NCBI GenBank assembly: GCA_965263325.1
Contig: CBDHGY010000002.1
Location: 372,001 to 436,000, forward strand
Direction: 5' to 3'
Length of the DNA stretch: 64,000 bases
Origin: CBDHGY01 sp965263325
Lineage (GTDB): Bacteria; Pseudomonadota; Alphaproteobacteria; Caulobacterales; Hyphomonadaceae
Below, one piece after another: positions 17,155-25,921 of this stretch (position 1 is the first letter of the stretch; each line of letters opens with the position of its first letter). A program made the translations under genes and the position numbers. A model generated the notes under the pieces. That model saw nothing but the letters and a program-made list of their open reading frames with translations. It did no database searches and had not been told where the DNA came from.

Positions 17155-20100
17155 CTACCAGGTGTCGATGTTTCGGCGTTTCTTTTCGGTGCGAGGAAGA
17201 GGTGGCGGCAAAGACTTTAGTCCAGCCATTATCCAGCGGCGTGTGTCAGCGGGATCTATCACGTCGTCTACTTCAAAGTGAGACGCCATATTTACAGCTT
17301 TGCCGCGCTCATACATTCGCGCAACCATGTCTTCGTAGGTTTTTAGTCTTTCTTCTGGATCTGTGATTGCTTCTAATTCTTTTCGGAAGCCGAGTTTAAC
17401 CGCTCCCTCAAGACCCATTCCGCCGAATTCTCCCGTCGGCCAAGTGACGCAAAATAGCGGTGCTTTAAAGCTGCCACCTGCCATCGCTTGTGCACCGAGC
17501 CCATAACCTTTTCTAATGACAATACTCATCATGGGCGAGGTCATATTTGCGCCAACAACCATCATACGGGCGGCATGGCGAACGAGGGCGGTCTTCTCAA
17601 TATCTGGTCCCACCATGATGCCAGGACAATCGATGAGAGATAAAACGGGTATGTCAAAACCGTCGCAGAGTTGAAGGAAACGGGCACCTTTATCTGCGCC
17701 GGGCGCGTCGATCGCGCCGGATAAATGTGAGGGGTCATTCGCGATTACACCGAGCGGGCGACCTTCAACGCGCATGAAGGCAGTAATGATACCGGGAGCC
17801 CAACCAGTTCTGAGTTCCAGAACGCTGTCTTCGTCAGCAATGCCTTGGAGGACTGCACGCATGTCGTACCATCGCTTGCGGTCTTCTGGCACAACAAAAC
17901 GAAGAGCACGGGGGTCAGGGGCTTTCCATTCAGAATGCGAGCCCTGAAAGTAGGACAAGTATTTCTTGGCGGTGTTTGTTGCTTCAGCTTCGTCCTTCAC
18001 GAGGATATCTATGACGCCATTGGCGTTCTGAACATGGCTTGGGCCGACTTCTTCTGGTGCGAAAACACCGAGGCCGCCTCCCTCAATCATTGCTGGTCCG
18101 CCGATACCAATATTTGAATTTTCAGTTGCGATAATAACATCGCAGCATCCAAGCAGAACGGCATTTCCTGCAAAACAGCGACCATTTACGATCCCAATGG
18201 TCGGTACGAGACCTGAGAGCTTTGCAAAATAATTGAAAGCCAGGCAGTCTAGCCCAGCTACCCCCATCGTGTCGGTGTCGCCCGGCCTTCCGCCGCCCCC
18301 TTCGGCATAAAGAACGACCGGTAAGCGTTGTTGCTCTGCGATCTCGAACATTCGATCTTTTTTGTAATGGTTAAGAGCGCCTTGAGTGCCCGCGAGGACC
18401 ATGTAGTCATAGCTCATCGCCATCACTCTGCTGTCGGATTCTGAAAACAAGTCGCCGTTAACGTGACCAAGCCCGCACACCATTCCGTCGCCGGTTGTGT
18501 TAGCTATTAGGTCATCCATATCCCTGCGCCGGCGCTGGGCAGCGAGAACAACGGAGCCATATTCAACAAAGCTGCCTGGGTCACAGAGGTCGGTGATGTT
18601 CTCGCGCGCAGTTCGGTTCCCACGTCCATGGCGCTTTGTTACTGCTTCTGGCCGGTTTTCGTCGTGTCCTGCCCCGACCCTTTGGAGTGCTTCAGCGAGA
18701 TCAGGGCGAATATAATCGAGGTCAACCTCCTCAGTTTTGCCGCCATCACTAGCGGTCACTTCTTGAGGGTGAAGAAAAACAAGCGGATGTCTGTCCGAGA
18801 TTGTTTCGCCGGCTGCTGCGCCGAACCCAGCAACAATGCCGCTTACGTTTGCCTTGACTTCATGCTCCATCTTCATGGCTTCTAAAATTGCGACCGTGCG
18901 TCCATCCCAAACCTCATCACCTTGTTGCACCTCAAAACTAATGACAATTCCGGACAGAGGAGCCTCGACTATTACTTGACCAGGTGGAGTTGTGGGCACC
19001 GTTGCCTCGGTAACTTTAGGCGGCAACGGAGAGCTGCTTCCTCGACCGTGTTCCAGAACGGCAAGTGGGTCGATTGGGCGGTCGCTACTTGTCTCTGTAT
19101 TTTTTGGAGAAAAGGAAGCTGCGAACTCCGCAGCGTGCTCATCAATAAGTCGGGTATAAATTTCGCCAGAACTAAAGCGGGGGTCGTCGAGTAAGGCGTG
19201 GAGCGTGGAGAGGTTGCTTTCTGCGCCGACAATCTGAAATGTACTGATCGCCCGACTTAGGCGATTTTTAGCTGTTTCAAAGTCTTGCCCATGAGCGACG
19301 ACCTTGGCAGCAAGTGAATCGTAATTTGTGTTTACAGAGTCTCCAGATTGAACGCCACTATCCACGCGAATTGAGCGTCCAGAAGGCGGGGTGAATAATG
19401 ATAGAGTTCCTGCGCTTGGTCTAATTTCTCCGGAAGCGGTCAAAGTCTCGAGGCATACGCGCGCCTGGATTGCGCAACCATCAGGGGCAGGGATATCATG
19501 TTGTGTGAGGCCCAAGTCAGTCAATGAGGTACCAGCTGCGATGGCGAGTTGCGCGCGCACTATATCAATTCCGAGGATTTCCTCAGTGACAGTATGCTCG
19601 ACCTGAAGACGCGCATTGCCTTCGATGAAATAGTGAGAATTGCCGGATACCAGGAATTCCATCGTACCAGCGCCGCTGTACTTCACGGCTTCGGCGAGCT
19701 TAACGGCATCTTCCAGTATTTGCAGTCGCAAAGCATCGTCGATATGTACCGCCGGTGCGATTTCGACGATTTTTTGATGCCGCCGTTGTAGTGTGCAGTC
19801 TCGATCCCAAAGATGGGTGATATTGCCCGACCCATCTCCGATGATCTGTACTTCAATATGCCTTGCGTGGTCGAGATATGGTTCGACATAGAGCGCGTCA
19901 TTGCCAAAGGCGGCGTGCGCTTCGGATGAAGCTCGCGCAAAGGCGTCTTGAAGTTCGGCGTTTTCCCGGACAATTCGGACGCCGCGTCCGCCTCCGCCTG
20001 AGACGGCTTTTAAGATGATTGGATAGTCTGAATCGCTCAATTTAGATTGAGCATCTTCAAGCGTCATGGGATTGCCGTTCCCCAAAGTCGGAACCTTGCA

Positions 20101-20469
20101 ACGCTGCGCCAAGTCGACAGCTGCGCTTTTATTGCCGAAGAGTTCAAGTGTTTTGGCGGCTGGGCCGACAAAGATCATACCTGAGTTTGTGACTGACTTG
20201 GCGAACGTGGCATTTTCGCTCAAAAAGCCGTAACCAGGATGGACAGCATCAGCTCCAGCCTCTTTCGCAGCGGTCACAACTGCCTCGATATCGAGATAAC
20301 CGCGAGCGCCGACACCAGGCAGCTGAACGGACTGATCTAATCGCCGGACGTGCAAGGAATTAGCGTCATCGCTTGTATAAAGACCTATTGTTTCGAGCCC
20401 CATATCCGCGGCTGTCTCAGCGATGCGAATAGCAATTTCGCCGCGATTGGCGATAGCAAGGCGTTTCAT
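17155..20469 (-). CDS. Single-chain biotin-dependent acyl-CoA carboxylase (BC-BCCP-CT fusion)
   Basis: The 1104-residue protein fuses all parts of a biotin-dependent carboxylase. Residues 1-450 are biotin carboxylase (IANRGEIAIRI, HPGYGFLSENA, SGGGGRGVRIV, GNARLQVEH). Residues about 500-570 are the biotinyl domain with EAMKMEHEV, biotin on K533. Residues about 600-1104 are a PCC-beta-like carboxyltransferase. Domain order and size match single-chain long-chain acyl-CoA carboxylases. Two biotin carboxylase blocks differ from the usual GGGGKG and MNPRLQVEH: GGGGRG and GNARLQVEH. The SDR gene lies 4 bases upstream in the same direction. The divergent AtuA-like gene suggests a branched or isoprenoid acyl-CoA as substrate, as in geranyl-CoA carboxylation, but this is inference. 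Confidence 0.85.
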   Translation of the reverse strand: MKRLAIANRGEIAIRIAETAADMGLETIGLYTSDDANSLHVRRLDQSVQLPGVGARGYLDIEAVVTAAKEAGADAVHPGYGFLSENATFAKSVTNSGMIFVGPAAKTLELFGNKSAAVDLAQRCKVPTLGNGNPMTLEDAQSKLSDSDYPIILKAVSGGGGRGVRIVRENAELQDAFARASSEAHAAFGNDALYVEPYLDHARHIEVQIIGDGSGNITHLWDRDCTLQRRHQKIVEIAPAVHIDDALRLQILEDAVKLAEAVKYSGAGTMEFLVSGNSHYFIEGNARLQVEHTVTEEILGIDIVRAQLAIAAGTSLTDLGLTQHDIPAPDGCAIQARVCLETLTASGEIRPSAGTLSLFTPPSGRSIRVDSGVQSGDSVNTNYDSLAAKVVAHGQDFETAKNRLSRAISTFQIVGAESNLSTLHALLDDPRFSSGEIYTRLIDEHAAEFAASFSPKNTETSSDRPIDPLAVLEHGRGSSSPLPPKVTEATVPTTPPGQVIVEAPLSGIVISFEVQQGDEVWDGRTVAILEAMKMEHEVKANVSGIVAGFGAAAGETISDRHPLVFLHPQEVTASDGGKTEEVDLDYIRPDLAEALQRVGAGHDENRPEAVTKRHGRGNRTARENITDLCDPGSFVEYGSVVLAAQRRRRDMDDLIANTTGDGMVCGLGHVNGDLFSESDSRVMAMSYDYMVLAGTQGALNHYKKDRMFEIAEQQRLPVVLYAEGGGGRPGDTDTMGVAGLDCLAFNYFAKLSGLVPTIGIVNGRCFAGNAVLLGCCDVIIATENSNIGIGGPAMIEGGGLGVFAPEEVGPSHVQNANGVIDILVKDEAEATNTAKKYLSYFQGSHSEWKAPDPRALRFVVPEDRKRWYDMRAVLQGIADEDSVLELRTGWAPGIITAFMRVEGRPLGVIANDPSHLSGAIDAPGADKGARFLQLCDGFDIPVLSLIDCPGIMVGPDIEKTALVRHAARMMVVGANMTSPMMSIVIRKGYGLGAQAMAGGSFKAPLFCVTWPTGEFGGMGLEGAVKLGFRKELEAITDPEERLKTYEDMVARMYERGKAVNMASHFEVDDVIDPADTRRWIMAGLKSLPPPLPRTEKKRRNIDTW

Positions 20470-20473
20470 GGCG

Positions 20474-21238
20474 TTAGCCCTTATAAGCGCGGTTTAGTTT
20501 GCGCATCCCACCAATCCAGCGGTCATAATCAGCCGTTTTGTTTCTCATATATTGTAGAACTTCAGCGTGAGGCAGAATAAGAAAAGTTTCGGCTTTAATC
20601 GCTTCAACGACCGCATTGACGCATTCTTCGGGTTCCATCATGCCGTTGATGCTTGCAACTCCATCCGGATTTCCAGCGGTCATGGCTGTTCGAACAGCTT
20701 GAGGGCACAAAACCGACACTTTTATTCCATCGTCGCCGTGCGTAAGCGCGAGCCATTCTGCGAGACCAACAGCGGCATGCTTGGTCACTGCATAAGAGGC
20801 GGAACCAATCTGAGAAAGCAAACCGGCAGCAGATGCCGTATTTACAAGGTAACCGCCACCTCTTTCGATCATTCTTGGAACCAAATGCCGGGCCGCCCAT
20901 ACATGCGCCATGACATTAACATCCCAGATCGATTGCCATTGATCGTTTGGTGTCTCGGCACCACCCGCATAACCAATCCCTGCATTTGAACAGAAAATGT
21001 CGATTGGTCCGTGGTCATTTTCAACACTTTCAATGAGGTGTTTGATGTCGCTTTCTTTCGCAACGTTGGTGGTGAACGAAACGCCGCCGCATTCATTCGC
21101 GGTTTCGTCGACCCCTTCGCTGTTAAGATCTGAGCAGACGACAAGTTTTGCGCCGTCTCTCGCAAATCGCAGGGCCATCGCTTTGCCAATCCCGCTGGCA
21201 GCTCCAGTGACGACGATGATTTTACCTGCAATTTCCAT
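20474..21238 (-). CDS. Short-chain dehydrogenase/reductase
   Basis: The 254-residue classical SDR oxidises or reduces a hydroxyl/carbonyl with NAD(P). It shows the cofactor motif VVTGAASGIGKA, the SNAGIGYAGG block, and the catalytic Ser with YAVTK (Tyr-x-x-x-Lys). No arginine sits just after the glycine motif; the acidic CSDLNSEG near strand 2 suggests NAD rather than NADP. It is 4 bases upstream of the carboxylase gene, so the pair is an operon. It diverges from the atuA-like gene, with two inverted repeats between them. In terpene-acid pathways an SDR of this size oxidises the alcohol or a hydroxyacyl intermediate. Confidence 0.85.
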   Translation of the reverse strand: MEIAGKIIVVTGAASGIGKAMALRFARDGAKLVVCSDLNSEGVDETANECGGVSFTTNVAKESDIKHLIESVENDHGPIDIFCSNAGIGYAGGAETPNDQWQSIWDVNVMAHVWAARHLVPRMIERGGGYLVNTASAAGLLSQIGSASYAVTKHAAVGLAEWLALTHGDDGIKVSVLCPQAVRTAMTAGNPDGVASINGMMEPEECVNAVVEAIKAETFLILPHAEVLQYMRNKTADYDRWIGGMRKLNRAYKG

Positions 21239-21278
21239 GAATTGATCTCCCGGGCGGTGTCTGTTTTCGCAAGAGTGT

Positions 21279-21295
21279 AATCACGCCTCGTGATT
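21279..21295. promoter_or_regulatory. Perfect 7-3-7 palindrome, candidate operator
   Basis: AATCACG-CCT-CGTGATT is a perfect 17-bp inverted repeat in the divergent intergenic region, 41 bases upstream of the SDR start and 99 bases before the AtuA-like start. Its size suits a TetR-, MarR- or MerR-type dimer. The regulator is not encoded next to it; the nearest is a LacI-type gene 3.6 kb away. Confidence 0.5.
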
Positions 21296-21306
21296 GGCGT
21301 CCATGT

Positions 21307-21325
21307 CAACGGACGTGTGCCGTTG
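21307..21325. promoter_or_regulatory. CAACGG-N7-CCGTTG inverted repeat
   Basis: CAACGG and CCGTTG form a perfect 6-bp inverted repeat with 7-base spacing, 12 bases to the right of the palindrome at 21279. It is closer to the AtuA-like gene and could be a second operator controlling that direction, or a hairpin in its leader. Confidence 0.4.
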
Positions 21326-21393
21326 CGGAAACTTTGGGCGGATTTGACAGAGTGATCCCGGCAGGTTTGAAAAGATCCGGAGGACCATCAAAG

Positions 21394-23193
21394 ATGCCTA
21401 ACCATAAGACCATTCGAATAGGCGGAGCGAGCGGATATTGGGGCGAAAGCGATATGGCGCTTCCTCAATTTTTGCAGGCCGGTGGGCTTGATTACATCGT
21501 CTTTGATTACCTTGCCGAGATAACGATGTCGATTATGGCGCGGGCGCGCGCAAAAGACCCCTCGCGAGGGTATGCGTCTGATTTTGTTAGCGCTGTTCTG
21601 AAACCGAACCTTTCAGAAATTTCGCGGCAGAAAGTAAAGATCCTTTCAAATGCTGGCGGAGTGAACCCGAAAGCGTGCGGAGACGCGGTTCGCGCACTTA
21701 TCAAAGAGGCAGGCTTAGATTTAAGGGTTGCGGTAATTTCGGGTGATGATTTGCTAGATCAAGCCGAGGCATTTGCTGAAGCGGGATATACCGAAATGTT
21801 CACCGGCGAAGAATTTCCGAACATAAAAAAGCTTGCGAGCATTAATGCATATCTCGGTGCATATCCCATCGCTGCGGCATTGGACGCGGGCGCAGATATC
21901 GTCATAACAGGTCGTTCGGTAGATAGCGCGGTCACGCTTGGCGCTTGCATCCATGCATTTGGCTGGCAACCCGGAGACCTGGGCCAACTCGCTGCCGGAT
22001 CCCTTGCAGGTCATATATTAGAATGCGGGCCGCAAGCGACTGGCGGGAACTTTACAGATTGGGAAAGCGTTGCAGGCAGCCTGCATGAGATTGGTTATCC
22101 AATTGCAGAAGTGACGGCAGACGGAGGCTTTACGGTCACCAAACCCGAAGGAACAGGCGGTATCGTCAATATTGGCACTGTGGGCGAGCAAATGCTTTAT
22201 GAAATCGGGGACCCTCAAGCCTACATTCTGCCCGATGTTGTTTGTGATTTTTCACATGTAGTTTTGGAAGAGAACGGCCAAGACAGAGTGAGCGTTTCAG
22301 GTGCCAGGGGATATGCTGCACCTGACACTTACAAAGTCTGCTCCACTTTTGCTGATGGGTTCCGGGCGGGTACAGTGAGCTTTTTTTATGGAGAGCAGGC
22401 GGGGGAGAAAGCGCGTACGTTTGGCGAGAGCGTAATAAAGCGCGCACGTCATAAACTTCGTGCTTTGAATGCACCAGACTTCACCGAGGTGTTGATAGAG
22501 ACAGTTGGGAATGAAGCAGAGTATGGAAATTTTGCCAGGCAACAAAGCTCTCGTTCTGTTGCACTAAAGGTTGCGGTAAAGCATGACGATAGCCTAGGGG
22601 CGGGGCTTGTGCTCAAAGAACTCGCTGGACACGGGCTGGCAACACCGCCAGGTTTATCTGGCTTTGCCGGCGGACGGGCAAAACCATCTCCCGTACTTCG
22701 ACTGTTTTCCTTTGCCCTGCCGAAAGACAAAGTGGATATTTCTATCGAAGTGGAAGGTTCTGAAATCCCGTACCGTCGCGTTTTTGGAGAGCGCAGTGTT
22801 TCTGAAGCGCCTGCTCAGAATGCACCAGAAGGCATTTCAGATAGCACAGAAATGGTAGAGGTTCCGCTCATCAAGCTTGCATGGGCCCGCTCCGGCGATA
22901 AGGGAAACAAAGCAAATGTTGGTGTAATTCCTCGGAATAAAAAGTATGCGCCCTTTATTTGGGCTGCACTCACGGAGGAGGTCGTCGCGAGCCGTTTCGC
23001 CCATTATTTGAAGGGTGATGTTCAGAAGTATTATTTGCCCGGAACAGGATCAATCAACTTTCTGATGGACGACGTGTTGGGCGGCGGAGGTGTGGCTTCT
23101 CTTCGAAATGATCCACAAGGCAAAGGTTACTCACAAATTCTGCTGCAGACTCCCATTGCTATACCCGAAACTATGGCTGAGGAAATTGCATGA
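21394..23193 (+). CDS. AtuA family protein (acyclic terpene utilisation, DUF1446)
   Basis: This 599-residue protein matches the AtuA/DUF1446 family. The large N-terminal domain (about 1-450) starts IRIGGASGYWGES and includes VKILSNAGGVNPKACG and GADIVITGRSVDSAVTLG. The C-terminal AtuA-like domain (about 485-599) carries LAWARSGDKGNKANVGVI. AtuA was named from the citronellol/geraniol pathway but its reaction is unclear. The ATG at 21394 follows GGAGG; an in-frame start at 21334 would add 20 residues of weak character. Its stop overlaps the next ATG (ATGA), so it is coupled to the enoyl-CoA hydratase. The divergent acyl-CoA carboxylase and SDR fit a terpenoid or branched-acid catabolic module. 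Confidence 0.85.
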   Translation: MPNHKTIRIGGASGYWGESDMALPQFLQAGGLDYIVFDYLAEITMSIMARARAKDPSRGYASDFVSAVLKPNLSEISRQKVKILSNAGGVNPKACGDAVRALIKEAGLDLRVAVISGDDLLDQAEAFAEAGYTEMFTGEEFPNIKKLASINAYLGAYPIAAALDAGADIVITGRSVDSAVTLGACIHAFGWQPGDLGQLAAGSLAGHILECGPQATGGNFTDWESVAGSLHEIGYPIAEVTADGGFTVTKPEGTGGIVNIGTVGEQMLYEIGDPQAYILPDVVCDFSHVVLEENGQDRVSVSGARGYAAPDTYKVCSTFADGFRAGTVSFFYGEQAGEKARTFGESVIKRARHKLRALNAPDFTEVLIETVGNEAEYGNFARQQSSRSVALKVAVKHDDSLGAGLVLKELAGHGLATPPGLSGFAGGRAKPSPVLRLFSFALPKDKVDISIEVEGSEIPYRRVFGERSVSEAPAQNAPEGISDSTEMVEVPLIKLAWARSGDKGNKANVGVIPRNKKYAPFIWAALTEEVVASRFAHYLKGDVQKYYLPGTGSINFLMDDVLGGGGVASLRNDPQGKGYSQILLQTPIAIPETMAEEIA

Positions 23194-23999
23194 CGAAACT
23201 ACCGGACGTATCTGCGGTAGATCCGCAATTCAAAAACGGCTGGCTCACCATTTGGTTTGATCAACCAGAGAACCGGAATGCACTCTCATCGGAACTGGTC
23301 GCAGATTTGCTCGCTGTGCTTGAAGCCGTCCGTGAAGATCGTACTGTTCGAGGAATTACATTAAGAGGGCGCGGAGGCGTGTTCTGTGCTGGCGGAGACT
23401 TAAAGGCCTTCAACAAAGGACAAGTGGACGGACAGTCGCGCGAGAATGTGATTGCTTCGTCAAAACATGGCGCAGTGATGTTTGATCTCATTAACTCCAT
23501 GCCCCAGGTAACGATCGCGCTCATTGAGGGTGCCGCAATGGCAGGCGGTTTCGGAATTGCATGCTGCGCAGACGTCGTTATTTGCGAGGCTTCCGCGAGG
23601 TTTGCAATGACAGAGACGAGGATCGGGCTCAGTCCCGCACAAATCTCGCCTTTTGTGATACAAAAGCTGGGATATGCGACAGCGCGCCGTTTGATGCTGA
23701 CTGCCGCACGTTTTGATGGATCCGAAGCGCATGCGCTTGGTTTTGCCGACATTTTGGGAGACGATGTGGACGCGCTTGAAGCTCATGAGATGCAAATTCG
23801 CAAACAGGTGTTAGCTTGTGCCCCGGGCGCAATTGCTGACACTAAAGCGCTGATCTTAATGCAGCCCGGAATGAGCCGGCAAGAAATCGTTCAGGCCGCC
23901 GCTGAGAACTTCGCGGGCCGGATGCTGTCAGAGGAAGCCCATGAAGGTATTGCATCCTTTTTGGAAAAACGAAAACCAATTTGGAAGAGCGAGCCATAA
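23190..23999 (+). CDS. Enoyl-CoA hydratase/isomerase family protein
   Basis: The 269-residue crotonase-fold enzyme would hydrate an alpha,beta-unsaturated acyl-CoA. FCAGGDLKAF supplies the first oxyanion-hole NH; IEGAAMAGGFGIACCADVVI the second. At the position of the second catalytic Glu the sequence reads TETRIGLSPAQISPFV, with Glu in TETRIG, so one acidic residue is retained. The proline-rich SPAQISPFV stretch resembles isohexenylglutaconyl-CoA hydratase (AtuE) and methylglutaconyl hydratases. It is translationally coupled to the AtuA-like gene and followed by the TIGR03084-type gene 12 bases later. The AtuE-like assignment rests on context and partial motif likeness. Confidence 0.8.
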   Translation: MTKLPDVSAVDPQFKNGWLTIWFDQPENRNALSSELVADLLAVLEAVREDRTVRGITLRGRGGVFCAGGDLKAFNKGQVDGQSRENVIASSKHGAVMFDLINSMPQVTIALIEGAAMAGGFGIACCADVVICEASARFAMTETRIGLSPAQISPFVIQKLGYATARRLMLTAARFDGSEAHALGFADILGDDVDALEAHEMQIRKQVLACAPGAIADTKALILMQPGMSRQEIVQAAAENFAGRMLSEEAHEGIASFLEKRKPIWKSEP

Positions 24000-24011
24000 A
24001 GGGGCGTAAAC

Positions 24012-24806
24012 ATGCAGCAGGCTGAAGACTTTCGCGCCGAGAGTGAGGCGCTTTTTAATTTACTGAAACCCGTTGATGCATCGAAGTTTAGGGAGCCGAC
24101 CCAGTTCAAGGACTGGACGATTAATGCAGTGCTTCAGCATCTCTACATGTGGAACATAAACGCTGGCCTCCAAATCACAAATGAAGAACAACTGATGAAA
24201 AATATGCAAGGGGTTTTCGAGCATGATGGTGGTATGAGGGGGTTTGAAGCGGACTACTTCTCTGGTCTCGAGGGTTCAGAATTACTCAGCGCTTGGTACA
24301 ACGACATGAATCAGACAGCTGATGTGTTTGCCGAAACAGATCCAAAAGCCAGATTAAAATGGGCTGGACCGGACATGTCAGCACGTTCATCGATTACTGC
24401 GCGATTGATGGAAACCTGGGCGCATGGGCAGGAGGTCTATGATCACCTAGGAGTTATTCGTAAAAACGAAGACCGCATTCAGAACATAGTGGTGCTCGGC
24501 GTGAATACGTTCGGGTGGACATATAAATGCCGCGGAGAAACGCCCCCTGGTGATATGCCATTTCTAGAGCTTGAGGCTCCGTCAGGTGCCATGTGGTCGT
24601 ATGGTGAGCCTTCAGACAGCGAACGGATTGAGGGGAAGGCAGAAGAGTTTTGCCAGGTAGTCACGCAATGTCGAAATATTGCTGATACAACTCTCATAGT
24701 GTCCGGCCCAGTAGCGATGGACTGGATGAGCAAAGCGCAATGTTTTGCGGGGGGACCAGAGACGCCGCCTCCGCCCGGCACTCGCGTGACACAGCAGGTT
24801 TCCTAA
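24012..24806 (+). CDS. TIGR03084-type metal-binding (DinB/MDMPI-fold) protein
   Basis: The 264-residue protein has the mycothiol-maleylpyruvate-isomerase/DinB four-helix fold. LQHLYMWNINAGL (about 37-49) and METWAHGQEVYDHLG carry the His residues that usually bind the metal. GPDMSARSSITARLMETWAHG is typical of the TIGR03084 group. The function of that group is not established. It is the third gene of the AtuA-like operon, 12 bases after the hydratase, so it probably acts on the same pathway or on thiol conjugates. No membrane segment is visible. A LacI-type gene follows after 95 bases and may be separate. Confidence 0.75.
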   Translation: MQQAEDFRAESEALFNLLKPVDASKFREPTQFKDWTINAVLQHLYMWNINAGLQITNEEQLMKNMQGVFEHDGGMRGFEADYFSGLEGSELLSAWYNDMNQTADVFAETDPKARLKWAGPDMSARSSITARLMETWAHGQEVYDHLGVIRKNEDRIQNIVVLGVNTFGWTYKCRGETPPGDMPFLELEAPSGAMWSYGEPSDSERIEGKAEEFCQVVTQCRNIADTTLIVSGPVAMDWMSKAQCFAGGPETPPPPGTRVTQQVS

Positions 24807-24901
24807 AGCTCGAAGCAATATTTTGCGTTGTTACCTGCGCAATGCTCTTGTTTGGTCAAGAAGAACCAGCAACACTGATGATCTGAATACTTGGGACTCC
24901 G

Positions 24902-25921
24902 ATGATGACATTAAACGATGTGGCAACCGAAGCTGGGGTATCCCCTAAAACGGTGTCGCGCGTTCTAAACAACGAGCCTAATGTTAGACCCGCAACGCGA
25001 GAAAAAGTTCTTGCAACGGCGAAACGGCTTGGTTACCGCCCAAATAGGGCTGCGCGCAGTCTTGCCGGGTCAAAATCGTACGCCATCGCGCACCTGCACA
25101 ATAATCCGAACCAAGACTACACGACTCGAGCGAACGCCGGTATTTATAGCGCTTGTAGAGTCTTCAACTATCAACTCTATCTTGAGCAATTCGACATCAA
25201 TTCTGAAACTCTTGCTGCGATCGTTGAGGAGTATCTTTACAGCAACGATGTTGATGGGGTCATTCTATCGCCGCCGGCAGCGGACAATCAGGAGCTGATT
25301 GATTTATTCAAGGCCAAGGGCATCGCCGTTGTGTTGATTTCCCCGGCAATTAGTCCGATCAACACGGCATCGGTTTATATAAATGATCGGCGGGCAGCGG
25401 CAAAAATGACCCAGCATTTGATTGATCTCGGCCACAAAAGTATTGGGTTTGTTGCAGGACCAAAAACACATGGCGCGGCATCGGCGCGCGATATCGGCTT
25501 TCTTGAGACGATTGAGCGTTCGGGTCTCTCACTAGCCGATTGCCCGCATGGAAGAGGCGATTTTACCTTTCGGTCCGGACTAGAGGCTGCAGCTGAAATG
25601 CTGGCGGCAGATAAACGACCGAGTGCAATTTTTGCAGCTAACGATGTTATGGCTGCAGGCGCAATGACGGCCGCATTCCAGGCTGGATTGAAGGTTCCGG
25701 GCGATATATCTATATCCGGATTTGATGCATCGTACATCGGCTCCATACTTTGCCCACCACTTACGACCGTTCGCCAACCCGTCTCTGATATGGCGCAGCA
25801 GGCCGCAGAATGGCTTATTTCAGGGGAACTGTTTGAAGATGAACGCCCAAAGCGGAAAGAGTTTCCGTTCGACCTCGAAGACCCAGAAGGGTCGTCGACG
25901 GCGCGATATTCCAGGCTCTGA
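24902..25921 (+). CDS. LacI family transcriptional regulator
   Basis: The 339-residue regulator has a LacI-type helix-turn-helix at the N-terminus (TLNDVATEAGVSPKTVSRVLN) and hinge helix (NRAARSLAG), followed by a periplasmic-binding-protein-like sensor domain (about 60-339) with DVDGVILSPPA, IGFVAGPKTHG and SISGFDASYIG. Members bind sugars or nucleosides as effectors. No sugar transport or sugar enzyme gene is adjacent; the GH42 gene in this window is 33 kb away. Upstream, TTGCG (24823) and CGCAA (24838) form an inverted repeat that might be an operator. ATG 24905 is an equally good start. It ends one base before the convergent SppA gene. Confidence 0.85.
   Translation: MMTLNDVATEAGVSPKTVSRVLNNEPNVRPATREKVLATAKRLGYRPNRAARSLAGSKSYAIAHLHNNPNQDYTTRANAGIYSACRVFNYQLYLEQFDINSETLAAIVEEYLYSNDVDGVILSPPAADNQELIDLFKAKGIAVVLISPAISPINTASVYINDRRAAAKMTQHLIDLGHKSIGFVAGPKTHGAASARDIGFLETIERSGLSLADCPHGRGDFTFRSGLEAAAEMLAADKRPSAIFAANDVMAAGAMTAAFQAGLKVPGDISISGFDASYIGSILCPPLTTVRQPVSDMAQQAAEWLISGELFEDERPKRKEFPFDLEDPEGSSTARYSRL

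Noticed and set aside
24902..25921. LacI regulator as the controller of the GH42 beta-galactosidase
   Set aside because: The genes are 33 kb apart with no shared operator seen, so the link cannot be supported from the sequence.
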